Below, in pieces: positions 26,529 to 34,168 of a stretch of DNA of 58,733 nt (positions within the stretch are counted from its first letter, which is position 1; the number at the start of each line of letters is the position of its first letter). Origin of the DNA: a virus. A program made the translations under genes and the position numbers. The stretch is taken from the IMG/VR virus record IMGVR_UViG_3300037840_000178, positions 1-58,733 of that record; one strand, 5' to 3'. Below the pieces are notes generated by a model. That model was not told where the DNA came from, did not search any database, and saw only the letters and a program-made list of their open reading frames with translations.

Positions 26529-28207
26529 TGGCAATCGACCCCTCGCAAGTGCAATGGGATGATGAGTCACCGACCGCGGCGGCCGATACCTCGGCGCCTA
26601 AGATAGATGCGTCTCAGGTTAAGTGGGACGACGATGAGCAACCCTCATCTACGCCATTCCAAGACGCGTGGGGCGCCGTCAAGCATCAGGGTGCGCAGTT
26701 AGTCAAAGCGGGTGCAAATGCGGTAGCGGCGCTCCCGCTCATGGCCATGGACGCTGGCGTTGGCGCGCGCAATTTATTTGGCAAAGTGACCGGCGTTGGT
26801 GGTACAGACTACGAGTATCCATCCCAGACGTGGCACGAAGGGATGAATCAGATTTTCGGAGCGCCTCAGAACGCCGTAGAGAAAGTGAATGACGTGGTAT
26901 TACCGATGATGCTAGGGGCTGCCTCGGCTTCATCGGAAGCGCCGTCCGCGATCCGCGCCATGATGGCTGGCCCGGCAGCTGCCGAACAAGCGCCTGCCAA
27001 CTTTGTGCGTCCCGCCGACGCGCAGAAGCAAGTTCTCTCGCAGACGATCAAGAAAGGCCAAGACTTAGGCATGGTGATGCCTCCTCAGACGACAAATCCT
27101 GGTCCTCTTAATGCGACGGTTGAGACGATCGGGGGTAAAATCCAGACGGCGCAAGGTGCGTCAATCCATAACCAGCCAATCGCCAACGCCGTCGCTGCAA
27201 AGGAACTTGGCCTGAATCCAGACGCGCCCCTCACTCCAGGAGCGGTCAAGTCCGTCATTAGCGATGCGGGCAAAGGTTATGAAGCGCTTCGAAATGTTGG
27301 ACAAATCACGACCGATCAGCCGTATCTAGATACGCTAGCCGATGTGTCATCAAAGGCCGCAGGGCCAGCAGCGTCTTTTCCAGGAAGCGCGCCATCGCCT
27401 CTGATCAAAGAAGCGGACACGATGCTTCAGCCCTCATTCGATGCGAGCCATGCGGTCGACAAGATCGCGCAGTTACGGGATGCCTCTAGCATGGCGTATC
27501 GCAATGGTGATACGCAGGTGGGAGCTGGCTACAGGCGCCTATCGAATGCACTGGAAGATCAGATAGATCGCGGTATATCCCAGAATCCGGATATTTCACC
27601 GTCGACTGTCGCGAATTTCAGAGCCTCTAGACAGTTGGCCGCGAAGGCTCACTCGGTGCTCGATGCGCTCAATCCATCCACGGGTGATGTGTCAATTCAT
27701 TCGTTGGCGTCTTCGGAAGACCCGCTGAGCGGCGGACTGAAAACGCTCGCTGATTTCGGGCGCGCCGCTCCCAAAGCCACGCAGGATGTGGCGAAGATCG
27801 GTAGCCACGGGGTTAGCCACTTGGACACCCTCGGTACCATGCTTGCCGGAGGTCTCGGCGAACATGCCGCTGGCCCAGCGGGGATAGCGTTGGGTGCCGC
27901 GTATCCAGCTGCGCGATGGGGCGCCCGCGCTTACGCATTAGGGCCGGGACAGTCAGCGGCATTGCCCAAAATTGCTACGGGCGCGGGCTCACCGAAGATT
28001 GCTGGCGCAGCCGTGCAGGCGCTGGAACAGGGCGATTCAATCCAGCGAGCTCGGGGGGGCAAGGTCGACATCGACACCCTGGTAAACAGACTTATCAAGA
28101 GATGGCACGAGGCGAAGAGGGCGACCGATTCGCATACCAAAGCGCTCTTAAAGGAGCCAGATAGCGTGATTGTAAAAGCTCTCAACGTAGCGCAGGAGCA
28201 CATTTAA
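26528..28207 (+). CDS. ejection-type virion protein
   Basis: 559 residues, TAATG junction with the previous gene. The N-terminus has two copies of a DxSQVxWDD tag (residues 4-13 and 27-36), then a helical region with a membrane-active-looking Ala/Gly stretch (GANAVAALPLMAMDAGVGARN). The C-terminus RARGGKVDIDTLVNRLIKRW followed by ALLKEPDSVIVKALNVAQ is a tail I recall from phage injection proteins. Likely co-ejected with the 1395-residue protein. Confidence 0.6.
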   Translation: MAIDPSQVQWDDESPTAAADTSAPKIDASQVKWDDDEQPSSTPFQDAWGAVKHQGAQLVKAGANAVAALPLMAMDAGVGARNLFGKVTGVGGTDYEYPSQTWHEGMNQIFGAPQNAVEKVNDVVLPMMLGAASASSEAPSAIRAMMAGPAAAEQAPANFVRPADAQKQVLSQTIKKGQDLGMVMPPQTTNPGPLNATVETIGGKIQTAQGASIHNQPIANAVAAKELGLNPDAPLTPGAVKSVISDAGKGYEALRNVGQITTDQPYLDTLADVSSKAAGPAASFPGSAPSPLIKEADTMLQPSFDASHAVDKIAQLRDASSMAYRNGDTQVGAGYRRLSNALEDQIDRGISQNPDISPSTVANFRASRQLAAKAHSVLDALNPSTGDVSIHSLASSEDPLSGGLKTLADFGRAAPKATQDVAKIGSHGVSHLDTLGTMLAGGLGEHAAGPAGIALGAAYPAARWGARAYALGPGQSAALPKIATGAGSPKIAGAAVQALEQGDSIQRARGGKVDIDTLVNRLIKRWHEAKRATDSHTKALLKEPDSVIVKALNVAQEHI

Positions 28208-28276
28208 ATGGCTGTCGCGTGGTTGTTCGTATTGTACGTGTTGATTCTCTGTAATACGGCACGAGGACGCCGCTGA
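28208..28276 (+). CDS. 22-residue single-span membrane peptide
   Basis: ATG at 28208 with AGGAG about nine bases upstream; the TGA at 28274-28276 shares its A with the ATG of the next fibre gene. The product MAVAWLFVLYVLILC followed by NTARGRR would be one membrane span with a positive end. The ribosome site and coupled stop-start support translation, but a leader that only couples translation is possible. Confidence 0.4.
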   Translation: MAVAWLFVLYVLILCNTARGRR

Positions 28277-29349
28277 TGGCCGACCCTTTGACGCCAAATA
28301 AGGGCTTCGACTTACCGCTAACAGGGGAATACGGGAACGCATGGGGCCCAGTTCTAAACCAAAATTTTACCGACATCGATACGGCAATCGCTGGCTTTAC
28401 TAGCATCAGTGTGACAGGAGTGCCAAGCGGATCGTACCAGCTCTCACTCGCTCAGTATCTTCCGATGAACGTTCAATTCACCGGAACTCTTTCTGGGAAT
28501 ATTGTGTACGTCTTGCCTGCTGGCGTAACCGGTCTCTGGTGTATCTCGAATAACACGACTGGGGCGTTTTCTCTTTCCTGGGGAGTGAGCGGGGGCAATA
28601 ATTTCGCTATCCCGCAAGGACAGAACTCACTCATTATCTCAAATGGATCTGCAGTCGGCGTTGCACAAACGTCCCTGTCTTCGGCCAATCCAAGCGCCCA
28701 AGTCGGACTTGCGCCGATCAATGGCACGGCCTCAACGTACATGACCTCTGATTCTGCGCCGCCTCTCAATCAGAATATCGCCCCCACATGGACCAACAAT
28801 CATCAATTCAACGCAGCCGCTAGTTTTTTAGGGCTGATGGAATGCCACGATTCGCTAGTCATGGAAAGCGGGGCAACGCTTGATGGCACAGCAGGCACTG
28901 TGCTCGTTCCCACGCAGACAACTGGCAATAACACAACGATGAGCGCCTCTACCGCCTTTGTGCTCGCGCAGATTGCCGCGATCTTAGGCGCCTCTCCCGG
29001 CTTAGGGGGTGCCCCGACTGCGCCCACCGCTGCGGCAAGCACCAATAACACCCAGATCGCAACGACCGCTTTTGCCGTAGGGCCGGGACAAAATCTCGCA
29101 GGCAATGGATGGAAAGAGCTTCCCGGCGGATTCATAATCCAGTGGGGTATCAGCTCCTTCTCAAGTGGCGGCAGCTCGATCACGTTCTCTGCTGTCACCG
29201 GCAAAGCCTTCCCGAATAACGCCTTTATGGCCATTGCGAATGCCTATGGGTCGGCTGCGACGGCGTATGTGCAAAGCGTGACGACAACGACTCTGAGTGC
29301 GGTGAACGGTATTAGCGGTACGAATTCCTGGATTGCCTTCGGGAATTGA
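28276..29349 (+). CDS. tail fibre with gp53-like C-terminal domain
   Basis: 357 residues. N-terminal NKGFDLPLTGEYGNAWGPVL resembles fibre attachment domains; the middle is Ala/Thr-rich beta repeat; residues 270-357 (NGWKELPGGFIIQWGISSFS, VTGKAFPNNAFMAIANAYG) match the gp53-type fibre tip (PF21882-like). It ends the plus-strand virion block and overlaps the convergent exported-protein gene by 38 bases. Confidence 0.75.
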   Translation: MADPLTPNKGFDLPLTGEYGNAWGPVLNQNFTDIDTAIAGFTSISVTGVPSGSYQLSLAQYLPMNVQFTGTLSGNIVYVLPAGVTGLWCISNNTTGAFSLSWGVSGGNNFAIPQGQNSLIISNGSAVGVAQTSLSSANPSAQVGLAPINGTASTYMTSDSAPPLNQNIAPTWTNNHQFNAAASFLGLMECHDSLVMESGATLDGTAGTVLVPTQTTGNNTTMSASTAFVLAQIAAILGASPGLGGAPTAPTAAASTNNTQIATTAFAVGPGQNLAGNGWKELPGGFIIQWGISSFSSGGSSITFSAVTGKAFPNNAFMAIANAYGSAATAYVQSVTTTTLSAVNGISGTNSWIAFGN

Positions 29350-29902
29350 GGAGCACGATAGAGCCAAGAAGCAGTGTCAGGGCTTGACCACCACTTGCGC
29401 TAAGCTCAGGAGCGGCTTTCGCAAGAGGCGGATCAACCCACGCACCGGGCGTTGAATTTGACGCACTTGAGTGCGAGCACTCGGTGCTATTTTGGTTCAC
29501 GAACTGGCACGACGGGACATTCCAATTCTGATAGTAGCTATCGCCAGAAGATGAAATTGTCTCGCCGAACATGGTATTGCCGCTCTCGCCTTGCATCACG
29601 ATATCCCAAGCGGTGATGGCACCATTCGTGGTTGAGAAAGAAAATTGCGAGCTGAGCGCGATGTCATCGGCGTTTGAGAAGGCGTTCCCTAGATTGAAAG
29701 AGGTGGGCGTTACAATCTGATCGGCTTCATTTGGGGCCAAAGCTTCAGCGAGCACGACATCGCCGGAAATCGATACCGTACTGTTGGCAAACGCGCCACT
29801 GGCATAGTTGGTAGTCTCAGTCATCGGAGCGCCAGTGTAATCCCATGTCACTTGAGCGAATGTAGGGGTCGTGAGCAAAACAGCGAGCATTAGTACTTTC
29901 AT
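29312..29902 (-). CDS. exported protein with PEP-CTERM-like C-terminal anchor
   Basis: 196 residues with AGGAGAGG just upstream of the ATG at 29902. MKVLMLAVLLTTPTFAQ is a signal peptide. The mature part is Ser/Thr/Asn-rich and beta-like. The C-terminus has APELSASGGQ, then ALTLLLGSIVLLN, then SRRQSR: a short Pro-Glu motif, a membrane helix and Arg cluster, the architecture of PEP-CTERM sorting signals. Such proteins belong to exopolysaccharide-producing Gram-negative bacteria, so this looks like a host-derived cargo gene at the end of the minus-strand operon. Confidence 0.7.
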   Translation of the reverse strand: MKVLMLAVLLTTPTFAQVTWDYTGAPMTETTNYASGAFANSTVSISGDVVLAEALAPNEADQIVTPTSFNLGNAFSNADDIALSSQFSFSTTNGAITAWDIVMQGESGNTMFGETISSSGDSYYQNWNVPSCQFVNQNSTECSHSSASNSTPGAWVDPPLAKAAPELSASGGQALTLLLGSIVLLNSRRQSRNSYR

Positions 29903-29952
29903 TACCCTCTCCTATTGTGGTTGATCATCGGCGGCATCAACAGGAAAGCAGA

Positions 29953-30162
29953 TCATACGAATCTCGCGCCATCGCATTCAGCGCAGGCACAGCGCTTTGG
30001 GCGGTACCTCGATCCTTCGCGCTCGATGCCAAGAAACACGGTGTGCCCGCATTCGAGGGTCGCGATGGCTCGTTCTGGGTACAACCTGCGGCTGGTCTCG
30101 TCAGGGCTCGTATTGGGAGTTACCTCGACGGAGACGACCTTTTTGCGCACGTGTCTGATCAC
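29953..30162 (-). CDS. small Cys/His-rich protein
   Basis: 69 residues, GTG start three bases after the preceding stop. ECGHTVFLG and later CACAEC give Cys/His ligands of a small zinc-binding fold. Basic overall. No family recognised. Confidence 0.55.
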   Translation of the reverse strand: MIRHVRKKVVSVEVTPNTSPDETSRRLYPERAIATLECGHTVFLGIEREGSRYRPKRCACAECDGARFV

Positions 30163-30163
30163 T

Positions 30164-30328
30164 TCATTTCTCCGCTGGCTGCCCGATCAGACTGCGGCCG
30201 CGTCCCTTGCATTCGCCGCACGGTTGAGGACTGCCGTCGAGATAGCGCGCATCGCTTTCGCCGGAGCCGCCGCAAGCGTCACATGTGTCAATCTCCGTCT
30301 CTGGCGGATCGGGCGGCTGAAAGTTCAT
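30164..30328 (-). CDS. DnaJ-type CxxCxGxG zinc-finger mini-protein
   Basis: 54 residues from ATG 30328. TCDACGGSGE and PCGECKGRGR are two CxxCxGxG-type knuckles like those of the DnaJ zinc domain, spaced by 21 residues. Plus-strand frames here are shadows. A zinc-binding mini-protein; role unknown, perhaps an RNA/protein-binding accessory of the early operon. Confidence 0.6.
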   Translation of the reverse strand: MNFQPPDPPETEIDTCDACGGSGESDARYLDGSPQPCGECKGRGRSLIGQPAEK

Positions 30329-30343
30329 GGCTTTGCCTCTGTT

Positions 30344-30583
30344 TCAAAATCCAAGCATTCCAAAGTGCGCTCCATATTCGCCTCCGAGATCTAAACCCAT
30401 CGTCAGCGGCTTTGGTCCCTTGATTGTGCCATCCTGGCGAATAACGGTCTCGTCATTCACTGGGACCATCTTGAAGCATGGCTTGCCTTGGTAGGTCACA
30501 AGAAACGATTCGCCATCGGCCCGGACTCGGAAGGCGTATTCGCCAGGAGCCGCGCGAAGCTGCATCATCGTGATCGTTTTCAT
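30344..30583 (-). CDS. Phd/YefM antitoxin-like protein
   Basis: 79 residues. MKTITMMQLRAAPGEYAFRV and FLVTYQGKPCFKMVPVNDET follow the Phd/YefM N-terminal pattern (short beta strand, R-helix, then 'V.. GKP.. ..P'). No toxin gene is adjacent, so it may act as a small DNA-binding regulator or neutralise a host toxin. Confidence 0.6.
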   Translation of the reverse strand: MKTITMMQLRAAPGEYAFRVRADGESFLVTYQGKPCFKMVPVNDETVIRQDGTIKGPKPLTMGLDLGGEYGAHFGMLGF

Positions 30584-30759
30584 TCGGACTTCTCTCGTGG
30601 TTTAGCCTGTGACATGCGGTACGCCTCGACCAAATCCATATAGTGATCGGTGCGCAAAAGGATCGCGTCGCGCAATGGGCCAGCTGGCATGGCCTTCGCC
30701 ATTTCGACGAGCGTATCGACCTGATATTTGATAAAGGCTTCTGGAATCGCGGCGTTCAT
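30580..30759 (-). CDS. small helical protein
   Basis: 59 residues from ATG 30759 with four-base overlaps at both ends. AAIPEAFIKYQVDTLVEMAK and LRDAILLRTDHYMDLVEAYR are amphipathic helices. Unknown family, but the overlaps and codon use support a real gene. Confidence 0.55.
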   Translation of the reverse strand: MNAAIPEAFIKYQVDTLVEMAKAMPAGPLRDAILLRTDHYMDLVEAYRMSQAKPREKSE

Positions 30760-30959
30760 GGCTTCTCGGATGGCTTACGAGCGAATGCAGCGCGCTCGGC
30801 TGGACTATCGATAGTCATTGTCCGCCCGCAACATATAGGCCAACCGTTGCGGAGGCAGCGCGCAGCGTCAACCCTGTGCGACTGCCCGCACGTAACACAC
30901 CAGACGATGCCGCGCTTGAGCTGCGGGACTTCCTTGACGATACTGCGATGTAGGCTCAC
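30756..30959 (-). CDS. small zinc-finger-like protein
   Basis: 67 residues, GTG start. VWCVTCGQSHRV and PICCGRTMTI supply CxxC and CC ligands. Unknown function; one of several Cys-rich tiny proteins in this operon. Confidence 0.5.
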   Translation of the reverse strand: MSLHRSIVKEVPQLKRGIVWCVTCGQSHRVDAARCLRNGWPICCGRTMTIDSPAERAAFARKPSEKP

Positions 30960-30974
30960 GGCTTCTGCTCTGGG

Positions 30975-31148
30975 TCAGTTTGTGCCGTGTGATTGCCAAG
31001 CAGCGCCACGCAGCCACGCGAGTATCATCAGCGCTCGCACGTCGGCACGTTCAATGGGGAGCAAGCTAGGCGGCATGATCTCATCGACCTCGTTGCTTGC
31101 CCTCTCGAAGTAGGGGAAATGGCGGACGCCTTGGAGCGGATCATTCAC
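30975..31148 (-). CDS. small hypothetical protein
   Basis: 57 residues from GTG 31148 (GTGA overlap). QGVRHFPYFERASNEVDEIM and DVRALMILAWLRGAAW: amphipathic helices. No family recognised. Confidence 0.5.
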   Translation of the reverse strand: MNDPLQGVRHFPYFERASNEVDEIMPPSLLPIERADVRALMILAWLRGAAWQSHGTN

Positions 31149-31663
31149 TTCGATTGTCCTTCTGGATTGGCCTGAGAGCCCACGTATTCGCCCTTCACGT
31201 ATTCAGGGACGGGCGCACCGATCATCTGATGCAGATCAGCGTCCATCGTGTTCTTGCCGGCCGTTTCCATCTTCTCATCCCACACGCCAGCTTCGCGCAT
31301 CAGCTTTTCGACTGGACCCTGCGGCTGCTGGTTACGCTGGATAATGCACCACTTGGCCGCACCCCAACGCGGGTCGGCCATCCACATCCGCCACAGAGTC
31401 TCAATCTGGCTGTACGGCAATTCCTCGGCATCTGCGCAACCCCACGCAAAAATGTCATTACAGTTTACGCAGCATGCGACAAGATTTTGCACACGTTCCG
31501 GGCACTCTTTTTCCCAGTGAAGCGAATTGAGGAACACGACTTGATTCAGCAGCAAATGAGCGAGCGCGCCCTCGGACTCAAACTCTGGCGTAGACGGCCG
31601 ATCCTTCCAATCCATCGTCCATTCGATGTCGGTTGGTTTTATGGTCCATTCGATATCGCTCAT
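31145..31663 (-). CDS. hypothetical phage early protein
   Basis: 172 residues from ATG 31663 with GGAG seven bases upstream; 26 open codons upstream are unlikely to be used. Trp-rich (WTMDWKDRPSTPEFESEGAL, FAWGCADAEELPYSQIETLW, RWGAAKWCIIQRNQQPQGP) with three Cys in LVACCVNCND, perhaps a metal site. Such proteins occur in phage early regions; role unknown. Confidence 0.55.
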   Translation of the reverse strand: MSDIEWTIKPTDIEWTMDWKDRPSTPEFESEGALAHLLLNQVVFLNSLHWEKECPERVQNLVACCVNCNDIFAWGCADAEELPYSQIETLWRMWMADPRWGAAKWCIIQRNQQPQGPVEKLMREAGVWDEKMETAGKNTMDADLHQMIGAPVPEYVKGEYVGSQANPEGQSK

Positions 31664-32088
31664 TGTTTCGCTCCGGGTTTGGCCGGTGGCGCATCCGGCA
31701 GGGGCATCCAGTGGGTTGGATCGACAAATAATTCCTCGCAATCTCGATCAACCCAGCCATTGGCGTAGTGACCAATCACCTGACAGTTTCGTCCGCTCTT
31801 CCACGGCTGCCACAGGAGGATCGCAATTCCTGTATGCGGTGCCGTCTCGATTGGCTGCCATCCATGCGGCATCTCTTCGATCATGTGCCGCACCATTGTC
31901 TCGGCCTGGTCAGCGCCGAAAAGATTCGTGCCAGAAGGCTGATGGCGCGCAGGAGGTTTGCCCCGCGCAGCGTTGTATTCGACGTTATAGAATGGCTTGA
32001 AGAGGATGCCTCCATCGGGTCCGAAGTTATCCGGCAGGCGCCATCCAAGGAAGCGATTCACCATGTGCTTAATTTGCTCATCGGTCAT
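31660..32088 (-). CDS. DUF551-like protein
   Basis: 142 residues. The C-terminal half has GWQPIETAP, ILLWQPWKSG and VDPTHWMPLPDAPPAKP, the 'W.PI.TAP...HWMPLP..P' pattern of DUF551. N-terminal DEQIKHMVNRFLGWRLPDNF is helical and may be another small domain. Function unknown; common in phage and prophage early operons. Confidence 0.6.
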   Translation of the reverse strand: MTDEQIKHMVNRFLGWRLPDNFGPDGGILFKPFYNVEYNAARGKPPARHQPSGTNLFGADQAETMVRHMIEEMPHGWQPIETAPHTGIAILLWQPWKSGRNCQVIGHYANGWVDRDCEELFVDPTHWMPLPDAPPAKPGAKQ

Positions 32089-32360
32089 TTGCCATCTCCT
32101 GTGGGTTTGGCCTTAGAGCGTCGCGGCCCAGAGCCCTTGAGCTTTTGGCCTTCTGGCGAGATGACGAACCCGCTGGGGTCTACGTATACCTGCCCGTAGT
32201 CGCATAACTCGCCGTTGACTGTCACCGTGCGCGGTCCATCGACGTGAACGCCATGCGCCACTAGCCACGCATCGATAGCTATCGCGACCTCGTCGCCGGT
32301 CAATTCTATTGCGACACCAGGGCCATACTTCGTTCGGCCGTCACCGTATTTAATCTCCAT
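32085..32360 (-). CDS. small hypothetical protein
   Basis: 91 residues from the ATG at 32360, preceded by GAGG six bases upstream; an ATG at 32387 is an alternative. IELTGDEVAIAIDAWLVAHG and VHVDGPRTVTVNGELCDYG suggest a mixed alpha/beta fold; the C-terminus is Lys-rich. The junction with the upstream gene carries a 17-base repeat also found at 35527. Confidence 0.5.
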   Translation of the reverse strand: MEIKYGDGRTKYGPGVAIELTGDEVAIAIDAWLVAHGVHVDGPRTVTVNGELCDYGQVYVDPSGFVISPEGQKLKGSGPRRSKAKPTGDGK

Positions 32361-32532
32361 GCTTGGCCTCGGATTTGTCAGCGTCATGATCTTGCTTTAC
32401 CCAATCTAAGCACTCTGGGCACGTGCAAAGATCCGGGTCACAGCAAATCTCGTCACCTGGTCCAAAATATCCGCACATAGGATTCAATTGGCGTTTATGC
32501 CTTTCCGTGGGCGCGTAGTGCATGTGGATCAT
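32350..32532 (-). CDS. small Cys-rich protein
   Basis: 60 residues. CGYFGPGDEICCDPDLCTCP then ECLDW gives six closely spaced Cys, probably a zinc knuckle or metal cluster site. C-terminus SEAKHGD matches the C-terminus of the protein at 35524 (KTEAKHG), reflecting the shared junction sequence. Confidence 0.5.
   Translation of the reverse strand: MIHMHYAPTERHKRQLNPMCGYFGPGDEICCDPDLCTCPECLDWVKQDHDADKSEAKHGD
32356..32372. repeat. 17-base gene-junction repeat, copy 1
   Basis: TCCATGCTTGGCCTCGG occurs identically at 35527-35543. In both places it holds the ribosome site and start of the downstream minus-strand gene and encodes the EAKHG end of its upstream neighbour. Confidence 0.55.
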
Positions 32533-32705
32533 GTCGGGTCCTCCGCAGCGGAGTTGAACTCGTATGCCGATGATGTGTACACACCTTGATCTTCCGCAAC
32601 CGCCGGATGGGAATCTCCCATCCTAAAAGCGGCCACGTCTCTCAACGCTGTCGGCACAGCGCGGCCTGTAATTAGCCCCTCAGGCGGCAGGGCACCGGTC
32701 CTCAT
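32529..32705 (-). CDS. small hypothetical protein
   Basis: 58 residues from ATG 32705, whose ATGA overlaps the stop of the gene upstream, which argues for this start rather than one 23 codons earlier. Contains TGALPPEGLITGRAVPTALR. No family recognised. Confidence 0.45.
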   Translation of the reverse strand: MRTGALPPEGLITGRAVPTALRDVAAFRMGDSHPAVAEDQGVYTSSAYEFNSAAEDPT

Positions 32706-32863
32706 TTGGATGCTTCGGATGTATTTTCGTAGCAGCCCTTCAAATATGCGGCCACGATGGCATCGATCACCCATTCGTGAGGATGAAATGGCTCGCTGTA
32801 GTAGCTATGCGGTTTCGCCCTAGCAAACTTCCGCGCTAACTCAACTGCTTCCTGTTTGGTCAT
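32702..32863 (-). CDS. small hypothetical helical protein
   Basis: 53 residues: MTKQEAVELARKFARAKPHS, then HPHEWVIDAIVAAYLKG. Convincing amphipathic helices; four-base overlaps on both sides. It resembles other phage mini-proteins with 'HEWV..AI..AY..G'. Unknown role. Confidence 0.55.
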   Translation of the reverse strand: MTKQEAVELARKFARAKPHSYYSEPFHPHEWVIDAIVAAYLKGCYENTSEASK

Positions 32864-33387
32864 GTCGGCTCCCGCTTTGAGACGGATGTATGTTCAGAGC
32901 ATGCGATCGACGCAATAGCGTCAGCATTCCAGATGCAACCGCTCGCGCAGTCCCAACCGTAATACCAATTCATCTCCATCCGAGCCGACCACTGATATGG
33001 CGCAATCATGATGCCCGGATATTTAGCGGCTACCTTGGGCCATTGAATCGCATGCTCGTCCCAGCGCGCTCGAATACCAAACTCGCGCTGGAAGTCATCC
33101 AGGTCGCCGTGCGACACGAGCCAGAGCATGCTGTCGGGATTATGCAGCGTGACGACGTGGCGATATTTCAGGCGCTCGATCGCGAAACGCTCAGCCTTGC
33201 ACCAGGCCGGCCAATCATCCTCACCATCAATCGACACCCAAAGCCCTTTTGGCTTCTCGAAGGCGCTCACATAACCATCCTCACGAGGTGTCCGCTGCTC
33301 TACCGAACGCGGCGATTCCAGCGGCTTATCCGACCAGTGTGATAATGTCGGCCATGCGATCCCAAGGGGTTGCAGATCAGCGCTCAT
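32860..33387 (-). CDS. hypothetical phage early protein
   Basis: 175 residues from ATG 33387 (AGGA upstream). Contains WVSIDGEDDWPAWCKAERFA, HVVTLHNPDSMLWLVSHGDL and a Trp/Cys-rich C-terminus (MNWYYGWDCASGCIWNADAI). The open frame extends 18 codons further but that part overlaps the upstream gene. No family recognised with certainty. Confidence 0.55.
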   Translation of the reverse strand: MSADLQPLGIAWPTLSHWSDKPLESPRSVEQRTPREDGYVSAFEKPKGLWVSIDGEDDWPAWCKAERFAIERLKYRHVVTLHNPDSMLWLVSHGDLDDFQREFGIRARWDEHAIQWPKVAAKYPGIMIAPYQWSARMEMNWYYGWDCASGCIWNADAIASIACSEHTSVSKREPT

Positions 33388-33554
33388 TCTTGATTTCCTG
33401 GTGAAGTATCCGAGAAGCCCTCGCTGATGATTGCGGCCCACGCGGTAAGGATTTCCTCCTTTACGTCGTCGTCCACCGCGTCTAGCTCATCGCCGAGACC
33501 GCGCCGGTCGGAGATATCCGTCATGATGGCCTTCGCAATTTCAAGAGCGGTCAT
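33384..33554 (-). CDS. small acidic hypothetical protein
   Basis: 56 residues from ATG 33554 with GGGAGA nine bases upstream. ALEIAKAIMTDISDRRGLGD, then LDAVDDDVKEEILTAWAAII. Its end, DTSPGNQE, mirrors the end of the upstream gene's product (TSTSQGDQQ), a sign of duplicated junction DNA. Confidence 0.5.
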   Translation of the reverse strand: MTALEIAKAIMTDISDRRGLGDELDAVDDDVKEEILTAWAAIISEGFSDTSPGNQE

Positions 33555-33898
33555 TGTTGATCTCCCTGTGAAGTAGAGGTATAGCGTTTGGCGTCTTCGA
33601 GCCATTCCAGCACGCTTTTCCCCAGGGTAATATCGTTACCCCACTCGTCGTAGCCATTTTCAAACATGGTCTTGTCGATTGCTGGTATGTGCTCGATCAT
33701 CCAGCGTCCTTGCGCATCGGTGATGGGTACGACGTGGCTAAAACCATTGGCGCGAAACGGCTTGCCTTCGCCATCTACGATCATGTGGCGCTCACCACTG
33801 CCATGCGGCATTGAATATTCGTAGAACCCGACGCACCAATGGTCTCCAGGATCGGCGTCGCTCCATTTATGGGCGAGTACATAGTCGCCTTTTTTCAT
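33551..33898 (-). CDS. hypothetical protein with SH3-like start
   Basis: 115 residues. MKKGDYVLAHKWSDADPGDH then WCVGFYEY is a beta-barrel-like start I recall in other phage early proteins. Helical C-terminus. Function unknown. Confidence 0.55.
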   Translation of the reverse strand: MKKGDYVLAHKWSDADPGDHWCVGFYEYSMPHGSGERHMIVDGEGKPFRANGFSHVVPITDAQGRWMIEHIPAIDKTMFENGYDEWGNDITLGKSVLEWLEDAKRYTSTSQGDQQ

Positions 33899-34110
33899 AG
33901 CGGGAATTTCCCGGTCTTGCGATTGTTGATGATATCGGCCACCAGATGACGCGCGGCCTTCATTCGCTCCTTGTACGTTCCCTCACTGAATTGGCCAGCG
34001 TGCCAACGCACGGCGTCATCCCTCCGGCACATCGGACACGGGATGTCCTCGTCGTTATCGTAGAGATTGCCCTGGCTGTCGCAGTTGTCTGCGTCCAGGA
34101 CGCCTCCCAT
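33895..34110 (-). CDS. small Cys-rich protein, C-terminal part of a frameshifted gene
   Basis: 71 residues can be translated from an internal ATG at 34110 (MGGVLDADNCDSQGNLYDND, then PCPMCRRDD). The expected N-terminus, MCNYQGYEFGARYPDSVCVD, is encoded just upstream from ATG 34168 but in another frame. Removing one G from the GGG (plus-strand CCC at 34106-34108) would fuse them into SVCVDGGVLDADNCD, which fits a phage protein type I remember. Either a recent frameshift, a sequencing error, or use of the internal start. Confidence 0.5.
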   Translation of the reverse strand: MGGVLDADNCDSQGNLYDNDEDIPCPMCRRDDAVRWHAGQFSEGTYKERMKAARHLVADIINNRKTGKFPL

Positions 34111-34168
34111 CGACGCACACCGAATCTGGATAGCGCGCACCAAACTCGTACCCCTGGTAGTTACACAT
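34055..34168 (-). pseudogene. N-terminal fragment of the frameshifted Cys-rich gene
   Basis: ATG 34168 opens MCNYQGYEFGARYPDSVCVD, then runs out of frame to a stop at 34055. The start overlaps the stop of the upstream gene, as is usual in this operon, so this is probably the original start of the gene whose remainder ends at 33895. Confidence 0.5.

Noticed and set aside
29915-30423. Plus-strand frames of 150-170 residues
   Set aside because: They lie over three minus-strand genes with clear motifs and stop-start links; the plus-strand products look random.
32529-32640. tRNA-like text on the minus strand
   Set aside because: A GTTCAACTC stretch looks like a T-loop but no acceptor or anticodon stems can be formed.
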